Positions 40,831 to 52,260 of a DNA stretch of 64,000 nt are shown one piece after another. The DNA is from Hyaloraphidium curvatum (Eukaryota > Monoblepharomycota > Hyaloraphidiomycetes > Hyaloraphidiales > Hyaloraphidiaceae): assembly GCA_025558095.1 (NCBI GenBank), contig JAIVFI010000025.1, forward strand, positions 248,001 to 312,000, in the 5' to 3' direction. Each line of letters opens with the position of its first letter. Positions within the stretch are counted from its first letter, which is position 1. The position numbers and the translations under genes are program-made. The notes beneath the pieces are model-generated. The model made no database searches. It had not been told where the DNA came from and saw nothing but the letters and a program-made list of their open reading frames with translations.

Positions 40831-42019
40831 CTAATCTATTTCGACATCGTCCTCGCTGACCTGCTCCGGGTCCGGCATAAAGAGCTCGAAAACGGTGAAC
40901 GACGGAAACGTGACCAGCAAGCACTGCCGGCGATTGTCGTCAGCGCGGGTTTGTCCACCGATCGCGCACACCCACCGCCTTCCGCAGCTGATCCACCACG
41001 AACCGCTCAATCTTCCCCACGTTCTTGAGGACTGTGGAGACGCTCATCAGTATCGCACAATCGCGGCAAGGAACAACCACCTTGTCGGTTGCCGTCGCCA
41101 ATCTCAGAGTCGATGGCAAAGTCCTCGAGAAATCTGACGGCCGAGAGTCAGCTGGTACGGTGGGAAACACCATTCGAGCCACCAACTGGGATGAAGGTGC
41201 CGGATGCTTGAGGCAAAAGACGATCCGATCCCGAAGGTACGCCATGACGGCGACGGCTGCGAGCGTTGGTCATACGGCAGGTCCGGCACATTACGTTCCG
41301 AGAACCTGCTCACCGGAGAACGTCAAGGACGTCAGCGTCAGCGTCATTGGAAGCGTCAGGAACGCTTCGGTTGGTTGGTTGATTATGAGCTCCGTGGCGA
41401 TCTTGAGGGACATATTGCCCTTATATCGGACCGCCACCTCCAGCTGCACGTCCGTCTCTCCTCTGGGAAGCCCATCAGCGTCCTGGCTCAAGCCTTCTGT
41501 CCCATCATCGGCCACGTCGAAGCCTCGGTCGCTGCGAGCCGACTGGCGGTCGCGCCCGTTGTCGCCCCACCGACGGGACCCGGTCCCGACCGATTCCGCG
41601 TCAAAGTTGGACGAGCGGCCGAAGCGCCGAAGATAGTGGCTCCCGTCGAATGTTCCCGGGTCGGAAGAAAAGTCCGTCGGAACCCATAGCTCGGTGGGTT
41701 CGTTCGAAAAGGAACGGGACGCCCCCGTCTCCGTGTCGTTGTCATCGTCCGCGTCGCTCGCGTAGAACTCGGGCCACGGCTCCGTAAGGTTCACTATCTG
41801 CACAGGGCTTCGCGGTAAGGCGCCTCGCGCGGCTCAGGCGAGGCGCGCGGCGAGAACCTCGACTTCCGGCGGCAAGTCCCCGAAGTCGAACTCCAGCATC
41901 GAAATCGGCCCGATGAACGACGGACGCTCGACCCGCGCAAAGTAGTCATTAAGCACGTTCAGGACCGTCGCTGCGAGCTCCGTATCCTTCAGGAGGGACC
42001 AATTGATGTCGAAGGACAT
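40831..42019 (-). CDS. MDM12: ERMES complex subunit Mdm12 (SMP domain)
   Basis: Lipid-transfer subunit bridging ER and mitochondria in the ER-mitochondria encounter structure. The start MSFDINWSLLKDTELAATVL is the canonical Mdm12 N-terminus, followed by VERPSFIGPISMLEFDFGDL and PPEVEV. The next exon carries NLTEPWPEFYASD, an acidic Ser/Asp/Arg-rich insertion (poorly conserved in the family too), and DVQLEVAVRYKGNMSLKIAT, the core of the SMP/TULIP fold. Later exons have RIVFCLK and a C-terminal VGKIERFVVDQLRKAV, followed by FPSFTVFELFMPDPE. Three to four introns. The frame continues upstream of 42019, but the family start is unambiguous. ERMES is absent from animals and land plants, which narrows the lineage. 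Confidence 0.88.
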
Positions 42020-42141
42020 CCTCGCATGCAGTTCCTTTTCGTCCCGATCACGCCTTGACCGCGCCCACCAGGACCGATCGAGACCAAGGGGACGGTAGAA
42101 GGGCAACCGGAACGTCCTTTCGAAGGTCCCCTCAATTGATG

Positions 42142-44517
42142 TCAATACACCCTCACCCTCAAGCCGTAGCGGCCATCTTTTCCTCCTGGCAATCGAGCGG
42201 CGTCACTACACTGCGGATGCACGTCACCGCAGCACCTCACCTTTCGATTCGGTCCAAACGCGGCCGAGCACTTGGCCATCGTGCTGCTTGCTCTGCTGAT
42301 GACGTCCGTCATGTAGAAATCCGAGATGGGGAGCGTGAAGGGACCGGCCGACTTCTTGGCCGCGCTCGCGGCCAGGGTCGACAGACCGAGCTGGGTGAGC
42401 GACGGTGCCTCCACCACATCGTAGTGCGTCAGGGACGGTGCGACGTCCCCGAGGCGGTCCCGAACGGAGGGAAGGTCGTCGTACGGGAGAGTGGCGCCGG
42501 CGACCTCGGAAAGAGCGCGAATGATCTTCCAGTCCTCGCGCGACGCGCCGGGCGGCGGCACGGCCGCGCGCGACACCTGCGTCCTGCCCTCGGTGTTGAC
42601 GAAGGTCCCGCTCTTCTCCGTGTAGGCGACTCCGGGCAGGATCACGTCCGCGTAGTAGGCTCCCGTGTCCCCGTGGTGTCCCTGGTAGACGACGAACGCG
42701 TCCTTGGGTATGTCGGCGGGGTTGATGTCGTCCGCACCGAGGAGGTAAATCAGCTTGGGGCTGGCCTTGGCGGTCGGAGCGGCCCCGACGCCAAGATCCA
42801 GCGCCGCAGCCCAGCTTGCGTTCTGGGAGACACACCAGTCAGTGCCGACCGAACACGAACGGCACCAGCCTGCCCACCCTCTGGAGGACGCTGAAGCCGT
42901 TCCAGCTCTCCTGGACAAACTTGTCCTTGTGCTTCTCGACCAACTTGGACAAGGCCGCAAAGACCGAAGCGGCATCCTCACGCTCGAGGACCGAGCTGCC
43001 CACGAGTATGAGAGGCTTCTTTGCCGCAGTCAGCTTCTCGCTGAACTTGTGCGTTCCGTCGACGACGCTCTGCAGGGCAGAGGGACTGTCACCGATGTGC
43101 TCAAAGTCGTAGTTGAGGTCGGGGGCCTGGCCGACGAGGCCGACATCGAGGTTGTTGAACAGGAAGGCCTTGCGGATCCGGGTGTTGACGAGCGGAGCCT
43201 CCAAGCGCGGGTTGGAGCCCACGATGAGGAGGCAGTCGGCCTCCTCGACCGCTGCGATCCCCGTGTTGAACAGGTAGTTTGACCGGAAGTCCGCGTTGGG
43301 AAGCTTCACCCCGGCGGGGCTGTCGAGCGCGAGGTTCTTCGAGCCGAACTTCGCAAACAAGTCCTTCAGCGCCACGATGCTCTCGGCATCGACCAGCGGC
43401 CCCACGTAGGCCTGCATGGCATCGCCGCTCGTGCTGTTGAGCGCGTCGGCGACCGTCGTCAGCGCCTCCTCCCACGTCGCCGGGACAAAGTTGTCGCCCT
43501 GGCGGACCATGGGCACCGTCAGGCGCTGGCGCTTCAGCCCGTCGTACGCGTAGCGCGTCTTGTCGGAGATCCATTCCTCGTTGACATCCTCGTTCAGCCG
43601 GGGCAGGATGCGCATGACCTCCACGCCGCGCGAATCGACGCGGATGTTGCTCCCGACGGCGTCGAGCACGTCGATCGACTCGGTCGTCTTGAGCTCCCAC
43701 GGGCGGGCAGTAAAGGCGTACGGCTTGGAGGTCAGCGCGCCGACGGGGCAGAGGTCGATAATGTTAGCCGAGATTTCCGACGTGACGGCCTGCTCGACGT
43801 AGGTGCCGATCTGCATGTCGTTGCCCCTGCCGGTGGTGCCCAGCTCCAGCGCGCCGGCAACCTCGTTGGCGAAGCGCACGCAGCGGGTGCAGTGGATGCA
43901 GCGGTTCATGGACGTCTTGACGAGCGGGCCAAAGTCCTTGTCCTCTGTGGCGCGTTTGCCGGCGGGCTCGTAGAAGCGGCCCCGGTCCGCGCCGTAGCGC
44001 ATCGACTGGTCCTGGAGGTCGCACTCGCCGCCCTGGTCGCACACGGGGCAGTCCAGGGGGTGGTTCATGAGCAGGAACTCCATGACGCCCTCGCGCGCCT
44101 TCTTGACCATGGGCGTCTCGGTCTTGATCTTCATGCCCGGCATCACGGGGAACGCGCAGGACGCCACCGGCTTCGGCGCCTTCTCGACCTCGACGAGGCA
44201 CATGCGGCAGTTGCCTGCGATGGCGAGCCGCTCGTGGTAGCAGAACCTGCGGACGCTCAGGTGCGAAGCGGTGCGCGGCGACGCGAATCGCACCTCGGGA
44301 TGCTGACGCCGGCCTTCTCGCACGCCTGGATGGCCGCGCTGCCCGCCTCGATCTTGACGGGCACGCCGTCGACGAACACCTCGACCTCGGCGCGGCGCGC
44401 CGCCGTCGCCGAGAACAGCCGCCGCGGCGCTGCGGAAATGTCAGCGCGCCGCCGCGCCGCCGCAATCGCGCACGCACCGGCGCGGCCGAGCCGGCCCGCG
44501 AGCAGCTTCGTCAGCAT
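42142..44517 (-). CDS. NDUFS1: NADH:ubiquinone oxidoreductase 75-kDa subunit (complex I)
   Basis: Carries iron-sulfur clusters N1b, N4 and N5 in the peripheral arm of mitochondrial complex I. The presequence starts [20 protein letters not shown]. The [2Fe-2S] ligands are in [20 protein letters not shown] (joined across an intron at about 44249-44300) and [10 protein letters not shown]5 has the His ligand [20 protein letters not shown]4 has [15 protein letters not shown] and [14 protein letters not shown]. The molybdopterin-like domain follows to [20 protein letters not shown]. Only two introns are evident: one after exon 1 and one near 42850 after NGFSVLQRV. The C-terminus is uncertain: read-through gives FGPNRK plus 22 residues ending at 42142, while an intron would end it almost at once. 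Divergent from Tubby, 109 bp between starts. Confidence 0.96.
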
Positions 44518-44626
44518 CGCGGCGGGCGGGCGGGCAGAGCCTGGAGACCAATCGCCACCGAGCGCACGCGCGTCCACCTACCGAACACTACTACTGCGAA
44601 ATCCCTAGGCGACTCCCGAAACCGCA
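44518..44626. promoter_or_regulatory. Divergent promoter NDUFS1 / Tubby
   Basis: Only 109 bp separate the two start codons, so both promoters and 5' UTRs share this GC-rich stretch. No clear TATA box is seen. Confidence 0.45.
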
Positions 44627-46136
44627 ATGGAGGACTCGATGTCCTCGGGCGATGATGGCCCGGATGATATGGCCGACGCGTTCCTGTCGCCGACCAGCCC
44701 GACGTTCGCGTCGCCGATGTCCCCGGCAGCGCCGCCGAACGCACTCTCCTCCTCAGTGGGACGGGCGATGCCCTGCGCGTGCCTCGCTGATCGGCCGGCG
44801 AAGCAGCACAGCAGGACGCAGAGCGAGGTCGGCTTGAACGGCGAGACGGCGGTTGCTCCGGCCCCGGCGGCCCCGGCGGCCCCCGATCCCGCCCACGGCG
44901 CCCCGGAACAGCCCCTGCTGTCGTCGGTTTCCGATCTGCGGAGCTGGCTGATCAAGTGGGAAGCACCTATGCGTCTCGGATGCGTCCGCTTACGGGGACC
45001 GTCCGCAGCCCTGTTGCGCAGGGACGGCGCGTGCTGTGCAAGATCGTGCGAAGGAAGGACGGCATGGAGAAGTTCTACCCCTCGTACGAAATGTACATCG
45101 AGGAGCCGGACGACACGAGGACCTTTGTGCTGGCGGCGCGCAAGCGGAAGAAGAGCAAGTCATCCAACTACATCATAACCACGTCGAGGATCACCTCCGC
45201 CAAGCGGAAGGAGGACGTGGTCGCCAAAGTCAGGTGCGACCGCTGACGGGAAGTCCAATTGGCACTGGGGTAATTCCCGTGCAGGTCCAACTTTGTCGGC
45301 ACGGTTTTCACGATCTACGACAACGGCCGCAGTCCTGCAAAGCCGGCGAAGCCCGGCGCGGAGGACGACAGACCCTTGAGGCAGGAGCTTGCCACGGTTC
45401 TCTACGTGAGCTGCATGGGGCGGGACGTTTGGCTGGTCTGACCACAGTGCGAGATAGGAGCCCAACATCTTGGGTTTCAAAGGACCGCGGAAGATGTTGG
45501 TGCCTCTTCGGAGTCGCTGCAGCATTGGCTAAAGCTGCAGCACCCAGGACAGTGCTAATGCCGAGCATGACGAAGACCGGAGAACGCATCGCTTTCGCTC
45601 CCGCAGACGTGGGGTTCCTCGACGCATTCGATCGGGCACAGTGAGACTCACCGCCCGGACCTAGGAAAAGGACGGCTTGTATCAGCGCTACAAGACCTCG
45701 CGGGATCGAGAGATCTTGACGCTGCACAACAAGTCGCCGCAGTGGAACGAGGGTGCGTATGCGCTGCGGCCGAAGCGTGAGGAGGTGACTCACGTTGGCT
45801 GTCTCCAGAGACACAGTCGTACGTGCTGAACTTTAATGGCCGGGTTACCTTGGCATCGGTCAAGAACTTTCAGATCGTCCATGACAATGATCGTGAGTGT
45901 ACATTTGTGTGCTGCCGAGCCAAGCTGAAACGAACACGTCGCGCAAAGTGGACTACATCCTGCTCCAGTTCGGACGAATCCCCGAGGACTCCTTCACGCT
46001 CGACTTCCAATACCCTATGTCTGCCGTGACAGCTTTTGGAATCGCGTTGACGTCGTTCGACGCAAAGGTGTGCGGCCATGCGCTGTTGCCCGTCATGGCC
46101 ACCGACCCGTTGCTTCTCCAGCTCGCGTGCGAATGA
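44627..46136 (+). CDS. Tubby-like protein
   Basis: Tubby proteins bind phosphatidylinositol bisphosphate through a C-terminal beta-barrel. Exon 1 encodes a disordered N-terminus ([20 protein letters not shown]). The tubby domain begins after an intron with [28 protein letters not shown] and NYIITTS. It continues [49 protein letters not shown], then [40 protein letters not shown] and the end SFDAKLACE. The last intron (46068-46118) removes an apparent 17-residue insertion, giving the invariant 'CE' terminus. Seven or so introns. The domain is complete. No F-box is seen, so it is closer to the animal/protist type than to plant TLPs. Confidence 0.93.
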
Positions 46137-46952
46137 TCCCGCGCCTCTGTACCATTTTCTGGATTCGTCGCCGGCACCGCTAGGACTCTACATTGGTGCG
46201 CGAACGGACACTGATTCTACCTCGTGCGGCGGAAAAGATGATGCGTTCCCCGCAGCAGTGATTCCAACCGCGTCCCCGCCGCTGCTTCCCTTGCTAGCTG
46301 CCGCGGAGCGGCCCGCGAGCGCCAGCGAGCCCCGCGTCAGCGGGCACGTCGCCCGCTGCAGGCCCGTACCCCCGGCGCTGTCCTTCCTTGCTAGCTTTGC
46401 CGCGGAGCGGCCTCCGAGCGACAGCGAGGCAAACTGGACGGTGCGGATGGCGGCGGGAAGTGCGGGAGGCGGGCCGGCGTGTCGCGGAGGGCTGGGAAAC
46501 GGCGGGGGCGGGGCCGGGACGAGAGTCCCGGCCCCCCGCCCATGGTAGCTCGGGGTTTCGGACATCGCCCATTTCTCGGCTGCAATGCATCGTACGGGCC
46601 CGGACGACCCGGGAACGTGACCGCAGGGGGTCGGTTCCACGCCAGAAGTGGTGTCAGATTGCAAAAATACCCACTTCCCGTGGAGCTGGCCGGGGGGCGT
46701 TGCGGGCGTGCGGCGGAGGGTGCGCGCGTCCAAAACCTCCACCCGGCAGACCCCACACCGGCCGCTGCCGAGGCTCCCCGACTCCGCCGCGTCGTTGCGA
46801 GGCAGCATCGACGTGCGCTGCGCGTGTCTGGCGGGCGCGGGCGACGCAGGCGGCTCCCGGGAGGCCGTGCTCCTCCCCGGGTCGACCGGCAGCCGCCCCA
46901 CCCCCACCGCATCCTCTTGCTTCCTCAGGCGGGCGGGAAGTCACACGGCGAC
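46137..46952. other. Gene-poor GC-rich stretch with a direct repeat
   Basis: About 0.8 kb with no gene I can support. It contains two copies of a motif ccttgctagct(g/ttt)gccgcggagcgg at about 46286 and 46381, spaced roughly 95 bp, followed by similar Ser/Arg-type GC-rich text (gcgagcgccagcgag, ccgagcgacagcgag). Long arginine/proline-rich open frames on both strands are probably composition effects. Confidence 0.5.
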
Positions 46953-47413
46953 GATGGACGATAGCAAGGCAGGAGGCGCGCGTCTGTCGGGGCGGAGGTG
47001 GGCGGGCCGTGCGCGGGGGCGGGACAGCGGTCGCCTTCTCACCCCTTTGCACCCCGCGCGCGATCAGGGACGCCGAGGAGCCGCGCGAAAAGGGAGCAGA
47101 GGACGGCAAGGACCGGTCGGACGGCGCGGACGCGAGCGGGGGGATGCCCGTGTCGGAGGACTTTGAGCTGGACAGGGCGGAGACCGAGGCGAAGGACGAG
47201 GACGTGCAGGAGGGGCTGCCGGCGCTCGAGCAAGTCCCCTGGACCTTCCCCGTGCCCGCCGGCAGCAGCTGTGCCGTCGCCATTGCCGAACTGCGTCACA
47301 GTCATGTCACACGGATGGCTTCCGGCGCGTGCACGACCCAGGTCCTCCGGTTCCGCAGACCGATCTTGAGAGTCCTGCAACGAAGGTCGGCACTTCCTTC
47401 CCATCTCCCGTAG
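46953..47413 (+). CDS. Possible small acidic protein, unknown function
   Basis: An ATG at 46953 (MDDSKAGGARLSGRR) and a GT-AG intron (about 47000-47069) join in frame to an acidic stretch: DAEEPREKGAEDGKDRSDG, then FELDRAETEAKDEDVQEGLP and QVPWTFPVPAGSSCAVAIAE. The frame runs to 47413, overlapping the INTS7 coding end (47302) on the other strand by about 110 bp, which is unusual for this window. I do not recognise the product. The acidic, non-arginine composition differs from shadow frames nearby and favours coding; the overlap argues against it, or for a missed last intron. Confidence 0.35.
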
Positions 47414-50089
47414 ACCATTCCTTCGCTGCGAATCGTCGTCGTGATAGGGACCGCATAAGCTGCATCCCAGTCCGGATGCGCAGCGAAGCTCAGGAGCAGC
47501 TCGACCCCATCCGTCCGGTATCTCTGAGCCGAAACGTCGACGGAGACGGCTATTCGACCCAAGACATCCGCCGGGAGAGTTTTCAGGCTCGACCATGCCG
47601 GTGAAGTGGAAACTTCGATGGCCAGGGCTTCCTTGTCCGGGTGCAACACGAAGCGAGGAACGGGCAAAGGCGCGATAGCACGGATGTCGTCGCGCAGAGC
47701 GCCATCAGGAAGCGACCGAACCAAATCCATCAGTGGTCTGGCATCCCGCCATTTCATGCTGTAGTTGACGGTCAGAAGGTGCTGCAAAGCACCTTTCACA
47801 CCATCTGCTTGTCGCCGAAGCAACTGCAGCTGAATGAAGCGAGTCAATTGCACTGGCCCCGACAACCACGCAGCAGACCAGCATACCGAGAGTGAAGACG
47901 GGCTCCCGCTGCGGTTCTCCCTACTGAGCAGCGCCCGGTGCAGAAGCGAGAGGTGTCGATGCCGGAAACGTATCCATGCCCCAAGAGGTGGAGGTGTGCG
48001 GGACACCGGCAAGGGCTGGCACTTCAGGAGCGCCGTTCGCAAATGAGAAACAGCTCGATCGACCGACGAAAGGGATCCGCGCTCCGTATTGCTGACGAGG
48101 TCGAGAGTGCTCTCGGCCTCGCACAAATCAACGAGCGCCTCTAGCCAGCGCAAGGAGCTTTCGGACGCCACTAGAAGCATCACCTGCTCGAGAATGCGCT
48201 TCGCGGCACGAAAATGGCCGCCACACATCAGCCGGAGACAGAGGCGATAGCTGTTCCATGCACCGAGCGTCCGCAAAGAGACGTGCGTGAGAACTGTCTC
48301 TAACGATGCCGCCGTTGCAGATGTCAAGGGCAGGGGCCCTGCGAGCTCCAAAAGGCAGCACAGGCCGGCGTACAAGGCAGAACCGCGCCATTCCGCCTCG
48401 GTGCTAGGTGTGTTCAGAAGCATGACTAGAGCCTGCAGCCGATCCACACGAAGTGCGGCATCGTCGGGTGCAACCGCGCGGATTGCGGTGCGCAGGACGA
48501 AGCTGACCGCCCGCCCAGGCACTAGGCTCAAAAGAGCGGGAGAGAAGAGGAAACTGCTCACTTCCCGCCGAACATGTGGCTGCAAGCGGCAAAGCGCTGC
48601 GCAACGGTCCGAAAAGAGGTGCCAAGACTCAACATCTTCCCCGCAGCTCCTGGCGTCGACCAACATGACATCCAGCACGCCCGCCAAACTGGGTCCGTCC
48701 TGCGGGTATCGCCAGGCGCAGGAATCCAACGCAGCCAAGGCGTGCGGAGCGTTCGCCCGGCCCTGCCCGCTCTGCACCACTAGCCAATCCACGAATCTTC
48801 CCAAGTTCGAGCTTAAGTCGAGAATTGAGAAACGGAACAGGACCGCGATGACTTCCAGGTAGGCGCGCTGCAGCTGAGCTTCACCCGCATCTATGCCCGT
48901 CAGACGGTTCCAGATGGCTTCGACGTCCGAGAGACGGAAATCGATAGTGCGAACTTTCGCCAGGCGGTGGAGGCACCTTGCAAGGGGCAATTCGTCCTCT
49001 GCTGCACGGTTCGGTGTTTCCACCTCGTTGACGAGGTAGGAGATCTGCGGCAACGGTGTTAGCAAGGCTTTGCCTGCCAGGGGCCAGAATTCAGACCTGA
49101 GCTATGGAAAGGACCGAGTGCTTGCTCGACGCGACGGTCGCGGCCATTAGTGCCGCAGTCCCGAGAGGTGTTCCGGAGTGTGCCTTCCAAACCTCCAGAC
49201 ACGCAGTCCGTGCCTGTCGCAACCAAAAGGAGATTCAGAAGGAATAAAGGACTCTAGACGGATACCGGAGCCCACCCGCTTTGCCATAGGAAGGGAGTGG
49301 GTACAGCTCCCTAACGCAACGATGTACTTTGCTCGCAAAGCCTGGGTCAGCGCCTCGTCTACCTTCAGCGTGAGTTCAAGAAGAACGTGCAATCGAACGC
49401 ACCCACCCTGAGCCCCAGCCACCAAGTCCCATATGACGTTTGTTGCGAACTTTTGCGACTGCTGGCAGAGGATTCGGCAAGCAAAGACGGCCGCCTCCTT
49501 CTCCAGCCCTTTCCCGCCGTCGAGGTGAAGACGCACGTTGAACTGGATGTCGGCGTTCTCGGCTGCTCTCTTTGCAAAGTATCCGAGGAGGCTGCCCATC
49601 CCAGTCAGCGGCCCGCGCTCCGACGCCGGTGACGAGCTCACATGAGCCCGATCGTCCGGGCGACCGAGTCGTTGCTCGACAGCACCACCACGATGCGCAG
49701 CAGGATCTCACTCAGCTCACGCTGATCGTGAGGAATGTATTGCTGCGAGGCCCTCACGGCGCTCAGAACGGCCCATCGGAGGCGGTTATCGACGGCGTCG
49801 TGGAATCGATCTGCGAAGACGGCGTCCAGACGCGTCCGGCCACGTCCGGGATCAGGCAACAGACCGGCCAGCTTCTGAAAAGCCGCATTCACGAGGTGAA
49901 TGCGGGTCCTGTTGGCGCGCAGGAAGGCGGCTGGACGGGACGGTGGGAGGCGGCCAAATGGTTCGCCACGGCTGTCCCACGGTACTCCAGAATCGCCTCG
50001 ATCGCGAGGTGAGGACGCGAGTCATCGCGCGAGCGGGATTCAATGTCCACGAGGGTCTTGCTCGCTGCAGCATGTCCTGGTGCGAGCAT
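47302..50089 (-). CDS. INTS7: Integrator complex subunit 7
   Basis: Subunit of the Integrator complex, which processes snRNA 3' ends and terminates RNA polymerase II. N-terminal ARM/HEAT-type exons carry AFQKLAGLLPDPGRGRTRLD, LRWAVLSAVRASQQYIPHDQ and SSNDSVARTIGLM. The next has GSL, then ENADIQFNVRLHLDGGKGLE and EAAVFACRILCQQSQKFATN. The last pair resembles the 'VEAAVFAAANFSAQSKDFA' region of INTS7. A long last exon (47302-49065, 587 codons) is helical with LSSNLGRFVDWLV and NSYRLCLRLMCGGHFRAAKR, like the 'AY.L...A...G.H..A..I' block of INTS7. It ends in a beta-rich part (GVELLLSFAAHPDWD). Start at 50089 is inferred. Family identity is from the ARM region; the C-terminal part is diverged. Confidence 0.75.
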
Positions 50090-50277
50090 CGGGAGCTAGG
50101 TGGTTGAGGGAGGACATTGGCGCTAGATCCCCCAAACCCCGCGTTCCGGGGCGGCCGGACGGACCAGACAAGCATTCGTCCAAGCTATCGCTTAAGCCCT
50201 GTATACAGCAATCAATGTGCACGAACGCGGCCCGTGCCGGTTGGCCGCGTCCTTGCCCGCCGCGTCCGCTGGCGCCG

Positions 50278-52097
50278 TCAGTCTCCCACCGGGGGCGAGA
50301 ACTTCCGCCGCCGCCCGGTCCGCGCGCTCGGCTTGGGCGTCATCGGCGTCAGAATCTCGAAGGAGCAAAGGAGCTCCTCGTTGACCGACATCACGGCCCC
50401 GTTGTTGTCGAACTCCCCGCAGTAGTTCGGCGCGCTGAAGATGGTGACGAGGATCCGGTTCCCGAAGAACTCGTACCCGTCTTCGACGATCATGTGCGCT
50501 GCGACAGGGCAACCACGGTGAGCGACTGACGTGGAGCTCGGCGGTGATGCGGGACATACCTCTGCACACGAGGTCCAGGTCGTTCTTCTGAAGGAAATCC
50601 TGCACGATCGCTCGCCCAAAGCAATAACTGACACCCCGCTCGCTGCACGGAGAGTCAAGCGGGGGATGTGAGGCTACGGACGGCGTGCCTCACCTGTCTT
50701 CCCAGTCTACCGCCGTCTCGCTCGGATCCGACCACAGCAGGTCTGTTGACAAACAGTCTGAGCAACGGGCAAGCGCATCGTCCCGCTGAGCGCCTACCGT
50801 TGAGAAGACCAAAGTCCGGCACGTCCGTTGGACGCTCTGCAAGAAACCGTCAGAACCAGAACGCGACGGCACGGCAAGGACCACGGCGCCGAACAAGGCC
50901 CTGACGACTACTCACGCAAAGCTCGAATGTCATCCATGCTAAGCAAATGGTCAGTAGGGTTCGGATGGCCACACCGGGAGGCACTCACGTGTTCAGACTC
51001 GGCGACAAACCACCGTGGACGCAGAAAATCTGTCAAGAAGATGGAGTTAGTCCCGAAATGAGTGAGTAACGCGATCCGCCTCGGCCGCGTACCTTGCCTG
51101 AAAACGGGCAGAATTAGTAAGTTTCCCATAGTTGGTCGCGGCGCTTCACGAACCTGCGACCACCGCGGCCACCGGCAGGCAGTTAAACACGTCGGTGAAG
51201 CTCTTCCAGAGCTTGATGTTGCACCGCCGTTTGCACTCGTCGTAGAAGCCGTAGACTGTTGCGTGGAGGGCCGATTGGTCAGGATTGGATCGAGGGCGAC
51301 GCGCACGAATCCCACCTCGGTTCACCGACGCGCACTCGTGGTTCCCGCGGAGGATGAAGAAGTTCTCGGGGTATTTGATCTTGTAGCAAAAGAGGAGGAG
51401 GATGGTCTCGAGGCTCTGCTTGCCCCGGTCCACGTAGTCTCCCAGAAAGAGGTCTGCCGGCGCGGGGGTCACGGGGGCCGGCGCGACGACGCGGCGCCAC
51501 GCACAGTTTGTTTGAGGAGGGTATCCCATGAGGTCAAAAATCCGGAGCAGGTCTTCGTACTCTGCGGGGGCGGGCCGGCGTCAGCCGACGCGGGCGGGTT
51601 CGGTGGCCGCACGCACGCCCGTGGATATCGCCGCAGATGGTGAGGGAGGGGTGGGGGTTGAGCTCCAGCAGCACCGGCTGGTCCAGGAAGATCTCCCTGG
51701 CGCGGTGGCAGATGTACATGATCTCCGAGTTCTTGACGACGAGCGTCTTTGCCGACTTTGTGTTCCGCACGTTGAGCAGCCGCTGCACGACCTCGTCGAG
51801 GTTGATCTCGTTGCTGCGGACGCCCGGCGGCGGGGCGGCCTGTGCGGGCGAGCCTGGCGGCAGGGCGTCTGGCGCGGGTGCGGCGGGAGCGGGGGGAGCG
51901 GCCGCGCCGGCCACCAGCGGCGCCAGCGGCGCGGCGTCCGCCAGCGACAGGCGGCCCTGCGGCGGCTGCAGCTCGCCGCGCACGTACGCGGTCGACTGCG
52001 ACGACACCGAGTCGCGCGGCTCGATCGACTGCGTGCGCGGCACCTTGCCGCCGTCGCCGCCCTCCGACGCGCGCCGCTTCGACCCCGACTGCCCCAT
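50278..52097 (-). CDS. PPZ: PP1-superfamily Ser/Thr phosphatase with N-myristoylated extension (PPZ-like)
   Basis: The protein begins [11 protein letters not shown], a consensus N-myristoylation site (Gly2, Ser6), followed by a disordered Ser/Pro/Ala-rich extension of about 98 residues. The catalytic domain starts [10 protein letters not shown], then [20 protein letters not shown]. The metal-ligand motifs are [15 protein letters not shown] and [12 protein letters not shown]; then [33 protein letters not shown], and [18 protein letters not shown]. The KNSEI and KRRCNIK segments match fungal Ppz more than PP1 (ENEI, KRRYNIK). About nine introns. The C-terminus is short and basic ([12 protein letters not shown]). 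Ppz enzymes control potassium/pH homeostasis in yeast; the role here is inferred. A membrane-anchored PP1 paralogue is the alternative. Confidence 0.82.
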
Positions 52098-52260
52098 CGC
52101 GGGGGGCGGCGGGCGCGAGGGGCGGGTTGCGGATGGCGGGAGGAGCCGTGGATACTCCCGAGCAGAGGGAGACTGGGGCAGTCAGTTCCAACTGGGGAAG
52201 TGATGGACGCGCGTCCTCATCGCAATCACGGGCGGGAAGTGCCCCTCACGTCCACCCAGG
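52098..52260. promoter_or_regulatory. Divergent promoter PPZ-like / SERINC
   Basis: 163 bp between divergent start codons. No motif stands out. Confidence 0.4.

Noticed and set aside
42224-43700. Arginine-rich frames overlapping NDUFS1
   Set aside because: Same-strand shadows in another frame; the NDUFS1 frame has iron-sulfur ligands.
46188-46907. 239-residue minus-strand frame near 46.5 kb
   Set aside because: Low-complexity Pro/Ser/Arg composition, no motif, and the plus strand is equally open; GC-driven.
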